Shown here piece after piece: positions 43,034 through 55,299 of a stretch of DNA of 64,000 nt. Below the pieces are notes generated by a model. That model saw only the letters and a list, made by a program, of their open reading frames with translations, had not been told where the DNA came from and did not search any database. Position 1 is the stretch's first letter. Every line of letters begins with the position of its first letter. This stretch comes from Alnus glutinosa (Eukaryota > Streptophyta > Magnoliopsida > Fagales > Betulaceae). Made by a program: the position numbers and the translations under genes. Location of the stretch: positions 27,914,616 through 27,978,615 of the forward strand of contig NC_084890.1 of the NCBI RefSeq assembly GCF_958979055.1, in the 5' to 3' direction.

Positions 43034-44531
43034 TCACATGCTATTTTTCATTGTATTCTGATATGCCCCCATGTACCTTGCACTCGACTGTGATTGATCT
43101 GGTCGTAGTCCAGGTGTTACATGCGTTTCACCTGGCATATTAACCCGCTGTGATACATCGATCCAAGTTTCACCATATATCTGTTGTAGAGCGTGTTTGA
43201 ATAATGGATCAATATCCCCACAGTCCTTGCGGATGAAGTTGTGTATAGTAAAACATGCAACCACAAGTAATCGTTGGTCCGGTCCTCGTACAGGGGCATA
43301 CTTTCCAAAATTGGGAATCGATTCTTCAAAATCCCAAACATCCACTCCACCGTCGATCGTAGTGAAGAGTGTCAGTAGTTAAACAACTATTTATCAGTCC
43401 TGGGTTGGGGTCGGCCCCGGCGAAAGGTTTCCAAGTAGTATCTTTCGTTTCGATATGGGGGCAGGAATCCCTTGTAGCAACCATAAGCTGAATCCACTAA
43501 ATAATAATATCCTACAAAATACATGTTTTTTTATTTGTTGTAAGTATACCCTTGTCTAAATAGTAAAGGTATATGACCGGTAAAGACACTTGTTGTAGTA
43601 ACAGTACCTTCGTCTGGTGTTGGAAAGTTCATGGTTGGATCGTTTCTTGTCTCAGTCAAAATTCTTGTGTCGTGTGCGCTACCCTCCCAACCACTGCAGA
43701 CAAACGTGAAACAAAGGTCGAAGTTCGCACGCACATCACATTTTGTGTTGGGAATGAGCTTTTGCCTCGAAAAGGGACGTCACTGTGATTCGTCACGCGT
43801 GCCATCAGGTGTGTGCCATCGATAGCACCTATACAATATTGAAATTGGATAATGGTTAAAATTTGAATAATAACAAAAAAACACACATGATAAAATCTGA
43901 CTACCTTAAACCACGGGTAAAATCGCAAATTACGAGCGACATAAGGATGAGGAATCTCGGTGGTACAAGGTAGTATGATCGTCTTTCCCAACCTGCAAAG
44001 TGCCCTGCAAACACGATGACAGTATTTGCTAATTGTGGCAGTTGATCGCTGCAGCCTATCAGACACGGTCCTCTATGACTGTGCCTGTGCAACTACTAGG
44101 CAAAAGGCTGCTACTTGCTTTGTGATTTTAACATAGCGGCTACTTCTGAGATAGCCATTATGTTTTAAGGTGCAACATAGTTTTATGAAGGTGGGGGGAA
44201 ACATTCTGAAGCGCTCGTAGCATGTATTTGGGTTAGGATTGCTCAACACCCAATGGATCCACATTGGGCCCGTCAAGGAAGATGTGCGATGTGGAATGCG
44301 CACAACTCGATCCATGTGTTGCCTCGTATAATTCAATTCTTGAAGCACACTGAACAGTCTATGGAATGAAGTCTCTAACTCTTCAAGGACCTCTTGCGTG
44401 TACCTTTGCCCATCATTTTCATCTTCATCTTCATCGTCATCCATGTTGTTATCCAAATTGGGTTCGTCATCTATAATATCTACTCAGTTTACAGCGTCGA
44501 AATTTGAGCTCGATGTAACAGGGCCATCCAT
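43034..44531 (-). pseudogene. PIF/Harbinger transposase (DDE_Tnp_4, HARBI1-like), broken
   Basis: Read from ATG 44531, it has an acidic N-terminus (NNMDDDEDEDENDG), then CYERFRMFPPTFIKLCCTL and TVSDRLQRSTATISKYCHRV (helix-turn-helix-like). The catalytic blocks CIGAIDGTH (first Asp), YYLVDSAYG (second Asp) and TVEWMFGILKNRFPIL (Glu) follow, so the DDE triad is retained. DEG|GTACTG .. TTTGTAG|GATATTATT near 43612-43514 looks like a real intron. Damage includes stops in the N-terminal part (one at AQAQS just before RTVSDRL), a frame change near 43735 and stops before SSLRSTVEW. The enzyme would cut and paste DNA with 3-bp target duplications. It is on the same strand as ORF1, which lies about 210 bp upstream. 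Confidence 0.9.
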
Positions 44532-44743
44532 GTCAACTAATCGAATCGAATAATATCACCTACATGAGGATACTAACAACTTATTAATATAACTAAATAG
44601 GAATAAGTACGCTAGATAAATATCATAAATTTGGAAATATCGCTACATAACCAAGGTAATAAGTCATAACATATCAAAACTACAAACAACTCTAAAATTT
44701 AAAAATGTCTAGTGAAATGCCAGCAACGAAACATAAATAGGGT

Positions 44744-45220
44744 TCAATCATTGCCCCGAACAAAACTCAACAGCCAGTCTCTCTGGCAAGCATCTGTCAT
44801 GGCTACGAAAAGCTTCACGTAATTGTTGACGGGCATGGCTTCACACGCCTTACGTTGTTGACGGGCATCCAATCCAAACTCAGCGGCCAATGTGTTTATT
44901 ACAGCAATTGCGTCAATGAGCCAATCTCATCCACGCCCGGTGCTACAACCTGCATTCCCAACAGATCCAATGGTCTCGGTCTTGATCAGTGTACGCTCAA
45001 TGTGATCTGCGATTTTGTAGAATTCCTGGTTGGGGTCATGCATAACCGCCTCTCCTTTCGACAACCTTTTGCTACTGTGTGGCGATTGGTCTGTCGGGGA
45101 CGCAACCCACTTACCCTTCCTCTTGTGACTCCGTGGGGGAGGCTGTTGGGGTTCGGTGAGGTCAATTATGGCCGGTGTGAGGTTCAGGTCGACGCATGCA
45201 ATGTCGTCGCTGTCTGAACT

Positions 45221-45254
<34 letters not shown>

Positions 45255-45870
45255 GGGGGGGGGGGGCGTGTGTTAGCATGTCTATACCGACCAGTTGCAG
45301 TTGACCCTCCGAAGATGTTGTTCAAGAGGGAGTAGTTTGCCGGAGCGCCATTCTTGAATTTGTAATATTTACTTGTGTCGTATTGCTGCAACACATTGTG
45401 AATCTATTAGGGGATAAATAGATGTTGTCAAGTTCATAGAGTAATTGTACAAATGATAGTGAGAGACTTACCGATTTCAGTTGTTCCCATTGACGCTCGT
45501 CTAGCGCGATCGTGTTGTCCACCTCATTCCAACCCACCTTAGTCGCAATGTGGCTGGTAAGGAGGTCAGTGAAGTCCTTCCAGTTTGTTCTCAATTTCTC
45601 TATCTTCTTCTTAACCTAATCCTGACTGTACTGGACGCCATCCCTTTCAACAAGTTTGTTCAAATTAGTAGTGATGTTGAAAAAATGGCCCTTGAACGAC
45701 TGCCGCACACCTTTTGTTGCCAGATCCAACAGCTCATAAACTAGTGCCAACTCATGCTCTTTGGTCCATTTTACTTTACGGGGTTTCGACTGTGTGGTGG
45801 ATGCGGTTGGTACAAGGTGCTTCCTTGGGGACTTTCGTGGGTAGTGACATATGACATCTATGAAAAGGTT
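44744..45870 (-). pseudogene. PIF/Harbinger ORF1, Myb/SANT-like DNA-binding protein, broken
   Basis: The first exon carries SPRKHLVPTAS, then VKWTKEHELALVYELLDLAT, GHFFNITTNLNKL and KLRTNWKDFTDLL. This is a Myb/SANT-like trihelix domain as in plant L10-interacting MYB-type proteins. It ends DERQWEQLKS|GTAAGT near 45470. The next exon starts at about 45387 with QYDTSKYYKFKNGAPANYSL and LLNNIFGGSTATGRY, then a basic/proline tract (PPPPQKKKKKEKKRKSSDSD). It closes with FVAMTDACQRDWLLSFVRG and TGA at 44744. At least one in-frame stop (YSQD-stop-VKKK) and a frame change are present. PIF elements normally need such a Myb-like partner together with the transposase for transposition. The start codon is uncertain. 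Confidence 0.85.
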
Positions 45871-46850
45871 TCATATGCATGTACAACAATTTTATACACA
45901 ATAGATGTTAAGGTATTAATGACATTAAAACACATCACAAAGTTTAAAACAGATGACCAATCGTTGAAATATTGAACAACATCATACCTTTTTAGTTGTC
46001 GGACGTGGTCGTAGGAAGTACCGTGGGCGCTGGAGTGAACAATCACAAACACAAGTATAAGAGGAAATGGCCTATATGCCTATATTGCGGAATTTGGAAT
46101 TTTATGCTGATAATTTCTCAAAAACAAATGATCAATCACATATTTGTTAAAATCCATAGAAATAATATCTTGGAGCAATAATTGCTAATTAATGTTCTCA
46201 ATTAACAAGTTATGGAATGTAATTGTGGTATATATGTCAAATGATTGTACAAATACGAAGACAATTTTGCATATAGTTTTACATGCATATAGTTTTTATT
46301 GTGGGGACAAATTCAATTAATGAAGGGTACAAATTCAATTATTTTCTATATAAAGGCTGCTTTTTTATAACACAAAACAAAGAATAGAAAACACTCTAGC
46401 AGAAGAATCCAGCTAGATCTCGGATGCTAACAAGGCACCTAACACCAATCATTCAATCGACAAATATAATAATTAATTTTTAAAATAAGAGAAGAATAAA
46501 AAAGAGAGATGTCAGATCATATAAATGTGGCTATGATCATCAACGTACTTGGCTGGTTCTTAGCATCATAGTCATCATCGAGCAGTTGTTATGATCATCC
46601 TAGAACTCTTCCTCCCAATTTTTTAAAGGTCTTCCAACTAATAGTTATCCACTGACCTGATTGGACAAAAATAAGGCCCCCCAAGCCACCATGTTTTTTT
46701 CAATTTTTTTAAAATATTATTATAATTCTTTAAAAATTTAAAGAATTCTAACTCTCAAATTTTATAATTTTTCAGTTTTACCCCAAAATTTCAAATATTA
46801 ACTCCGCCCCTATACTTGCAGCTACAACACTGCATGTATTCGAAAACTAT

Positions 46851-46886
<36 letters not shown>

Positions 46887-46933
46887 CTGTAGATTTCCCT
46901 TAATTTTCCCCAGAAAAGAAGAGCCAAAATATC
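45871..46933. other. Spacer in the PIF element
   Basis: AT-rich. It holds a (CA)n(TA)n run at about 46851-46886 just before the monooxygenase fragment. 46790-46933 looks like the 5' leader of that fragment. No other gene is seen. Confidence 0.45.
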
Positions 46934-47011
46934 ATGGTAGCAGTGCAAGAAGAAATTGTGATTGTAGGAGCTGGAATTGCTGGCCTTACAACATCCTTAG
47001 GACTTCATAGG

Positions 47012-47050
<39 letters not shown>

Positions 47051-48260
47051 GTATTACATATATGTGTATATATATATAAAGGTTTAAAATTAGTATTTAA
47101 GATTGTAAAGAAGGCAAATATGTTGTAGGTTGGGCATTCGAAGCTTAGTATTGGAGTCCTCGAGTAGTTTGAGGATCACAGGATTTGCCTTCACAACATG
47201 GACAAATGCTTGGAGGGCCTTAGATGCTGTTGGCCTCGGTGACTCGCTCTGACAACATCATCAACGGCTTTGTGGGTAAGTAGATCAACTCACCCTCAAT
47301 CTTTTGATCATTATTGCCACCTTAGCTTAATTACCAATAATCTGTCATATATATGGACCATGGTGTTTGGTGAAGCCGAAGCCTCGACTTTACTCGGCCA
47401 CCATCATCAGCATCTCTATCGATCTCTAAAACTTCCATATTGTGTATTGACAGCAGATGATCTAAAACTTTCATATTGTGTATATTTAGATAATACATGC
47501 ACAACTTGGAAGAGATAAATACTTCTACATATTTTTGGTTTTAGTTGCTTCCAATGATTTATGAGAAACCTCTTTTAATTAACCACAAAAACATTATCAG
47601 TCATTTTTCATGTTCGAACAAGCACACCATGTAACTACATAACCACATAAGTTTATGTGGAGGAATGTGGCTACCTTTACAATTTCAGGACTTCAAACCA
47701 CAAAGATGTCATTTGAAGCCAAGGGAAAACAGTGAGTTTTACAACACTGCCAATGGATACCTAGTAATTAAAGGGCCATTGTTTACTATCAAGCACAAGT
47801 TTATATCCAGATTAAAGAGAGTTCACTTCATGCAAAATATAGATCAAAATCCTATTTAAGTGAAGCAACATTCCATTGTACTCTGTTTCTGACCCCTTCT
47901 TAGTCTTATTGTCATAGTGAAATAGTTTTTCTGCTAAATATATAAGACATCATATAAGTGTCTTTGGCCGGAACCCGCCACTCAGGTGAAGCACGCGAAG
48001 TGGCCTTGTCTTTAAGGGGTTCCCGGTATCAAAAAAGGAAAAAAAAAATTCCTAAGAAAGTATTGCTTAGCTTTGTTGATGTTATAATCATAATTGAGGT
48101 GTTTAAGATCAGATGGGTAATTGCTGTCTGATGTGCAGTGGAGACCACGAAGTTCTATGTGTTCAAAGGAGGAATGTTAATAGATAAATGTTAATGTAGA
48201 GGAATCAGGCTTCTATAAGCTTGTGCATCTTGCTGATGGAACCATTCTTAGAACCAAGGT
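46934..48260 (+). pseudogene. Captured fragment of a plant FAD-dependent monooxygenase (MO1/CTF2A-like)
   Basis: Exon 1 (46934-47010) reads MVAVQEEIVIVGAGIAGLTT, a Rossmann GxGxxG FAD-binding start. Exon 2 (from 47129) joins in phase as LGIRSLVLESSSSLRITGFA and FTTWTNAWRALDAVGLGDSL, then meets a stop. A short exon near 47689-47731 gives GLQTTKMSFEAKGK and joins a further exon at 48140 as KGKHGDHEVLCVQRRNV. A last piece reads EESGFYKLVHLADGTILRTK and ends AAG|GTATAT near 48258. These blocks, in order and with GT-AG borders, match the N-terminal third of plant monooxygenase 1/CTF2A-type proteins of about 400 residues. The rest is missing. It retains introns, so genomic DNA was acquired. It lies wholly within the transposon borders and is not functional. 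Confidence 0.85.
47013..47049. repeat. (CT)n microsatellite
   Basis: A CT run in the first intron of the monooxygenase fragment. Confidence 0.93.
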
Positions 48261-49060
48261 ATATAAATTCATGCTGCCTTTTATTGTCAGTTATTTTGTT
48301 TGATTTGGACAAAAATTTCCTCCGATTCAATCTATAAAATTGACATATATTCCTTAACATCTGAAAAATAATATGTTATTCTCATATATTCTAAGGACAC
48401 AAATCAATTTTATTTTAATGACCCATTTTCTTATAATTATTTTATTAAGTAGAAAGCAAAAGTGTGGGTTGCTTTCATACTTATTCTAAACCACTCATTC
48501 CATGGCCCTACTTAATTATAGGAGTGCGTTAACGACCATTCCTATTTATATTGTGTAAGTGGAAGCCTAAAGTTTTAATTTTTTTTTTTTTTAATTATTC
48601 TTTCAAACAAGGTCTAAGGCTTCTATGCTTTGTTGGATGTATGACCAATCCTATTACGTAGACTCAGAAAAGTGGATGGGGATGGATGCAAAGAGTCATA
48701 CTTTTTTATAAATCATTCCATTAATTATGAATTGTCATGTTATTTAACCAGCTATACATCAAAAGAATAGCAGCAATGATAAACACTATGACCCAGCCAA
48801 AGTCCAAGTATGCGTAAAACAGAGGACTTGCAGAAAAATGCGCACACAGTAGCGTGAACAGTAGTGAATGAGCGGAAAAAAAACATAAATTTCCTGAAAT
48901 TTTATTTTCACCTTTCCCAAATTTTCCTTCCAACTAGAGAAAACCCAAATCACAATGATCAAAGACAAACTACATGTATCAAGAGCTGGTATCAAAATCA
49001 CCCAATATTTCACATCAAATTGAAAAATCTGGGGAAAGAAAAAAAAAAAAAAAGAGACAC
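48261..49060. other. Right interior of the PIF element
   Basis: AT-rich, with no gene recognised. It includes the region downstream of the monooxygenase fragment. Confidence 0.4.
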
Positions 49061-49213
49061 CTGTGAACGTGATCTGGTACTTGGACTCGTGGCTGCAGAA
49101 GTCGTCGACCATCTGGCCGGGCATGCACTGCTGGAGGCCAAGCACCTGCTTCCCCGTGCAAACCGAAATCTCTTGGACCCACTATACACCGACGTCGGCT
49201 ACTGCTGCCTTGT
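49061..49213 (-). pseudogene. Possible second captured exon (unidentified protein)
   Basis: On the minus strand a GC-richer stretch reads ISVCTGKQVLGLQQCMPGQM and VDDFCSHESKYQITFTG and ends ACAG|GTGTCT. The composition and clean donor suggest a real exon end rather than chance, but I cannot name the family. It is interrupted by a stop upstream of WVQEISV. It lies between the monooxygenase fragment and the right TIR. Confidence 0.35.
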
Positions 49214-49753
49214 GGAAGACCTTATATCCATTTATAGGCAAATGATGGAAGATTGCAAAAATCAAACTACCAGGGATGATTCGCACGGTCTAATGAGGGA
49301 ATAGATGGAAAAGACCGGCGATGGGAAAAACAGATGGAACGTATCGTACGGCTCTTGGATACGAATCACAGAGTGGTTGAGGTGTAAATGTAGGAGATAG
49401 ATGGATATTGATGCGAATTGCCCGTCAAGGAAGACCTGCATATTGATGAAGACAGATGGATCAGTGGAGTGAGAGGTTTGGGGAGAGGCGCTTTGACGGA
49501 GGACCACATTCGCTCAGTCTATTCACTTTGGGTTGCATAAATTTTTGGGGCATGAGGGTCTACGCATTGTGCAAGCTGGCTGGATTACAAGAATGGAGAA
49601 GGAAATGAAGGATAAAAGTGAAAATCAGCACCTGGACGTTCTGTGTGAGATTCGGAGAAGAGATTCGTCAACCTGTTTGTGGATTTTCTTCAGCTGTGAA
49701 AGATTGAAGTTCCAACTTTTTGGGCGTTTGAATAGACACACCTGTTGTACCGT

Positions 49754-49784
<31 letters not shown>

Positions 49785-49789
49785 GAGAG
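49214..49789. other. Subterminal right region of the PIF element
   Basis: No gene is recognised. GA repeats occur from about 49755. Confidence 0.4.
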
Positions 49790-49987
49790 GTTGAAATGCA
49801 AATATCAGAGAGGGGGAAAAAGTTTTGTTCGGTTTAATTTTCATCATTGTTGTAGAAAGGTAAAATAGGAAATTGTCAGCATTGAAGAAGTCAGGATTTT
49901 CACACTTATTCAATTTTGTACTGAGGCTGAACAGTACGGAAGGGGGAAGGGGGGAGGGGAGGGGGAAGGGGTTTAATAAACGGGGCC
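49790..49987 (-). repeat. Right TIR of the PIF element
   Basis: It is the inverted counterpart of 30399-30435 plus 40035-40205. The outer 20 bp are identical to the left end. Confidence 0.9.
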
Positions 49988-49990
49988 AAA

Positions 49991-50124
49991 ATCTCCAAAG
50001 CTGTAGGAGCTTGGAGGACAAAAGACCGAGAGGGAGGCATGAGGCCTCCCTCCCCCGATGAGCAAATCTCTAAAAACACTCTCTAGGAAGTTGAGAGCTT
50101 CTCTCTCTAGAAAATTTTTAATTG
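49991..50124 (-). mobile_element. Non-coding poly-A retroposon, block-2 copy, 5' part
   Basis: It is colinear with 20036-20165 and was split from 29413-30398 by the PIF insertion. Confidence 0.75.
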
Positions 50125-51860
50125 GCTTTGGTGTTTTGTTTGCCCCTTGTAGTAGCCGACCATCCATTAAATATTAATAATTTATTCAACACTTTACCTA
50201 TTCGGTTTTTCCTCCAAGACAAACCTATAAATTCTAAATCCCCATTCAGTTTCTCTACAGAAAATCCTTCACAAAAATCAACTCAAAAACACAATATCCA
50301 TTCGGCCATCAATCAAAAAAAAAATAATAATAAAATCCAATACCCATTTTGTTCTATTGAAAACTTCTTCACAAAACAACCCAGAAACTTTGCAATAGAT
50401 TTCACACCTATTCGGTTTTTCTACAAGGAAAAAGCCTCCAGAATTTTCAAGACCCATTCGGTGTCTCCTCTGAAAAATCAAACCCATCAACTAAAATAAA
50501 AGCCTAAGAATTTTACTTATCCAAAAATGAATTTCTTATTGTTTGGGTACTGTGAAAACGCCAAAAACCCCAACTCCCTGACTTCACCGGCGTCAAGTCG
50601 TGACCCACCGGCCCAGGAGCTGTCGTCTGCCCCAAATAGTGGCTAGCTCACCACACGCCTCCCTCAAGCTCTTTGATTCTCTCTCTCGGCTGGGTCTCAC
50701 TCTCAAGCTCTCTCTCACTTAGAGAGCAAGAGAGAGAGACACACACACACACAGAGACGAGAGAAAGAAGCGGGAGAGAAGATGAAGGAAAGAAAACGTG
50801 GACGAAAAGGAACAAAAAAAATCAGAACTTTCTGTCTTTTTCAACTTATCCATTTGTAAATGGTATAACTCTACAATAGGAGTTAGAAATTGCACTGTTC
50901 ACAAATAGATGAAAAAAGATATTTTAGATTTAGGATACATAATCCAATGGAATGTCTTCTTTTTTCTTTTTTCTTTTTTTTTTTTTTTTTTGCCTTTTTG
51001 TTTAGCTAAACTAGCTAAAAGTAGGAAATAGATAATCCAATGTGAGTGCTATTAAAATGTTCGATTTGAAAAAAATAGTTTTTAAAAATACAGTTAAGCG
51101 TTTGACAAAATTGCAGTTTGACCTTTAAAATCGCATGTTAACCTTTAAAATTCTGCGTTTTGAAAAAAACACGCAATTGTCTGATATTTGAAAAAACAGT
51201 TTTCTGCATTTTCAAATCACAATTTTTAAAAAACACAATTTTCAAAAGATTCATTTTATGTGATTTGGTTTAAAATCGCGTGTTTTGTTTACAAATTGTA
51301 ATCTCAAACACACACTTAGAGAAATAGTCATTTTCAAGAATAGTTATTCGCAATAATAGTATGCAACCAAACAAACGAACGACTGTTCTCATGAAATAGT
51401 CATTATATTAAACTTCCTTAGACTGCCCGGGAAATACACACGGTTTTGGCCTAATTCATGGGTTGATTGTATCTATTACAAGATTCACAACAACATTCGA
51501 AATCATCATTTTTTTCTAAAAGGTTAAGCGATTATAAGAAAAAGATGAATTAATTATTTATATTCTACCAGGCTTGCCTTTTGGATGGATTTTGTCTGAA
51601 GCTATCTTTAAGAGAATTGCTCCACCAAACAAAATCAAATTTGAATTCATTAAATATAACTAGTGAAACACTTGAACACCTGTGGATCTGCTAAAGAGAA
51701 GAGGATGATAAAATAATGATCGCTTTTGGAAATCCAAAAATAATGACATTCATTCACAACAGCAGTAGTACATGTCATTAATTCACACATTTTGTGCGCA
51801 AGCCCAATATCACTCTTAAATTCACACTCAGTTTCGAGGAGAATAGCAGCTTCGTTGGAC
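50125..51860. other. Intergenic DNA of block 2
   Basis: It is the colinear copy of 20166-21867. No gene is seen. Confidence 0.45.
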
Positions 51861-52860
<1,000 letters not shown>

Positions 52861-53427
52861 TTGTACCACTTATCTGCATTGATTATTTGTGGGACCAACG
52901 TAGATAAAATCTCTGGCTATGCTGTGAGCAGTTTGTCCCTCCAATGAAGGATTGCCACTTGTGCTACCGGATAGCAGCATATCTTCATGGAAAAAGTTTA
53001 CACGATAGCGCGGGTGCATGATAGCATAATCCATGCTACAAGCAACCAAAATAGACGTCGTTAAATAGACGTTAAAAACAGAGTTCAATGGGCCCTGCTG
53101 GAAGATATAAAAACGACCCGAAACATTATGTTTTTTAAATAATTTCATATTAAAGTTCCACCCTGTTCTCTTTCTTTGAGTTACTTAACATTAATAGTGA
53201 TAATTTTATACACGTTAAATCATCATTTATATATTTCAAAAAAAAAAATTGGCCACTGTTTTGATGAATTTTGATTGTTGTTTATTGTGTTAATTTGTTT
53301 TAGTAAGTGCTAAAGGAAGTTGATACTTAAGTTTAGTACGCAGATTTTCTATTCCATTAAGAAAAAAAAAATTGAATAACTTTTATTATGAATAAAAGAA
53401 TGTGTAATAGAACAGCTTTTGTGTTAG
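52861..53427. other. Intergenic, no gene seen
   Basis: AT-rich, with no credible ORF. Confidence 0.45.
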
Positions 53428-53633
53428 CAATGGCGGACCTACATGGGGGCTAGGGGGGCCTGGCCCCCCCAACCCTCAGAATTTTTCTCAAAAAAAAAAA
53501 AAAAAAATCTAAAATAAATAAAATAAAATAAAATTTTGTTCTTAATTTTTTTTTACTTTTTTAGGTTTGCCCCTCCAAATTTTTTTTCTTTCAATTTGGC
53601 CCTCCCATATTTGTAAGGCTGGGTCCGCCACTG
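53428..53633. mobile_element. hAT-type MITE
   Basis: A 206-bp element with ends CAATGGCGGACC and GGTCCGCCACTG (inverted with one mismatch) is flanked by a perfect 8-bp duplication TGTGTTAG at 53420-53427 and 53634-53641. The 8-bp duplication and CAxTGGCGGACC ends fit non-autonomous hAT elements. There is no ORF. Confidence 0.92.
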
Positions 53634-53641
53634 TGTGTTAG

Positions 53642-54290
53642 AGTATGTTCGATTGTGTCTTTGATCATCTCTTCTAAAAATCAATTGGCGTCTAGAGAGA
53701 GAAGTCAAACTTTTTTATGGCATTCGAAATCGCATCCTGTAATGCATGTTCTACACTATCATTTTCTTAATGGAATATCCATTTTTCATACCAACCGTAA
53801 CTTTAATCTTGACGATTTCCATTCTTTTTTTTTACTTTTTTTTTTTTTTTAAAAAAAAAAACATTGTTTTAGGGGTTCAAACATAGTTTGTACAGTGTTT
53901 GGTAATGCATTGTAGTGCATGGAGAAGAGTTGTGGAGGAAGAGAATGTGTGAGATTGTGATCAAGTGCAATTGCTTGTCCGTATTACCTTCAAATTTTGG
54001 TGGGCAAGTGCGAGAGAGTTATTGTTGGACCCACTTGTCTGAGCAGGTGTTTGAGCAGCCTAGACTTGCTCGAGCAGGTAGGTGGTAGGCCCTATAAGAG
54101 GTCCTCTCACAATTACTTGCTTAAAGTATGTGCGAGAGAGTGGTGAAAAATTGTTTATGCAAAGAAATGTCAAATATTTTACACCTTTTAAGAGTTATTT
54201 TTCTAGGTCAATTGAAAAAACATTTTCAGGTTGAATAACATTTTATATCGCGCCAAACAGTAAAAAAAAAAAGGTTCAAGAAAATATTTT
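53642..54290. other. Intergenic, no gene seen
   Basis: It has T- and A-rich tracts near 53825-53860. Nothing else is recognised. Confidence 0.45.
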
Positions 54291-54933
54291 GGGTTAAATA
54301 CTTTTTTGGTCCTTGAGTTTTGACAACTTTATTTTTTAATTCCTGAGTTTCAATTCGTATCACAAATAGTACTTCAGTTTTATGAAAAGACCAAATTAGT
54401 ACTTCAATCAAGTTTTTCATCTAAAAACTAACGACCCGCCAACACGTGTTTTAGTATAAAAAATTAAATAAAAAATCTTTAAAAATTAATTAAAATATTA
54501 AAAAATATTAAAAACTTATAAAAAATTGAAAAAGAAAAAGAATAGGGGTGGCTCCCTTGGCCAAAATGGGGATGGCCATAAGGTGGTTCAGCCACCCCAG
54601 ACTTGTCAAGGGGGTGGCTGGCCAAAATGGGGTGGCCGGCCACCTCCACATGGTGGCCAAGGGGTGGCTCTTCTTTTTCTTTTCTTTTTTAAAAAGTTTT
54701 TAATTTTTTAATTAATTTATAAAGATTTTTTATTTTTTATTTTTTTATACTAAAACACGTGTCAACCCCTAAGGATTGACACCTGACGGGCAGTTAGTTT
54801 TTGGACGAAAAATTTGACTGAAGTACTAATTTAGTCTTTTTTCAAAACTGAAGTTCCATCTGTGATACGAATTGAAACTCAAAAACTAAAAAATAAAATT
54901 GTCAAAATTTAAGGACTAAAAAAGTATTTAACC
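54291..54933. mobile_element. MULE-type foldback MITE, 643 bp
   Basis: Long inverted repeats start GGGTTAAATACTTTTTTGGT at the left, and the right end is its near complement. Similarity continues inwards for nearly 200 bp (TTTCAATTCGTATCACA on both arms). A 10-bp direct repeat AAAATATTTT flanks it (54281-54290, 54934-54943). The centre is GC-rich with GGTGGCC/GGCCACC mini-palindromes. Long TIRs with a 9-10 bp duplication fit Mutator-like MITEs. Confidence 0.88.
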
Positions 54934-54943
54934 AAAATATTTT

Positions 54944-55299
54944 ATACCGAAACAAACTTCCTTAATCTCAAGTTAAAGTCTACAATCTTGGATATGGTAT
55001 GGTAAAACAATGAGTTTGGTTATGAATATGGTGGCTCAGAATCACTTTTTTGGTAAGAATCACGCCGTTTATATGAAGTCCAAGCGTGCCCTTTGTTGTA
55101 GCGAATTGGATGATAAGAAGGCATTGGAATACTTGATCTTATTTGAAGTTCAATCTTTTTTCTTTTCTTTTTTTCTTTTTTTCTTTTTTTCATAGATCTT
55201 TCTTTGGAATTCAAGTTGTCCTTATTTGCCTTTGAAATTTCATGTGTGCTTACTGTAGGTCAACTATTATTCCCAAAGTCATGCCTCTTAACTTCTTTA
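54944..55299. other. Intergenic, no gene seen
   Basis: A T-rich run lies at 55156-55190. No ORF is credible. Confidence 0.4.

Larger units (their letters stand above)
30399..49987 (-). mobile_element. PIF/Harbinger-type DNA transposon with cargo, 19.6 kb including a nested element
   Basis: The ends are perfect inverted repeats beginning GGCCCCGTTTATTAAACCCC. The element is flanked by AAA on both sides (30396-30398, 49988-49990). Block 1 shows the unoccupied site GTGACAAAATCTCC (near 20016), so borders and the 3-bp target duplication are certain. The 3-bp duplication and GGCC-type ends fit PIF/Harbinger. Inside, on the minus strand, are ORF1 (Myb/SANT-like) and a DDE transposase. On the plus strand are a GRF-zinc-finger ORF and a host monooxygenase fragment. 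Removing the nested 9.6-kb Ty3 element leaves about 10 kb. The transposase and ORF1 each carry stops, so this copy is no longer autonomous. Confidence 0.93.

Noticed and set aside
45210-45270. Poly-T/poly-G tract as a separate element
   Set aside because: It falls in the Lys/Pro-rich coding tract of the transposon ORF1 on the minus strand and is explained by it.
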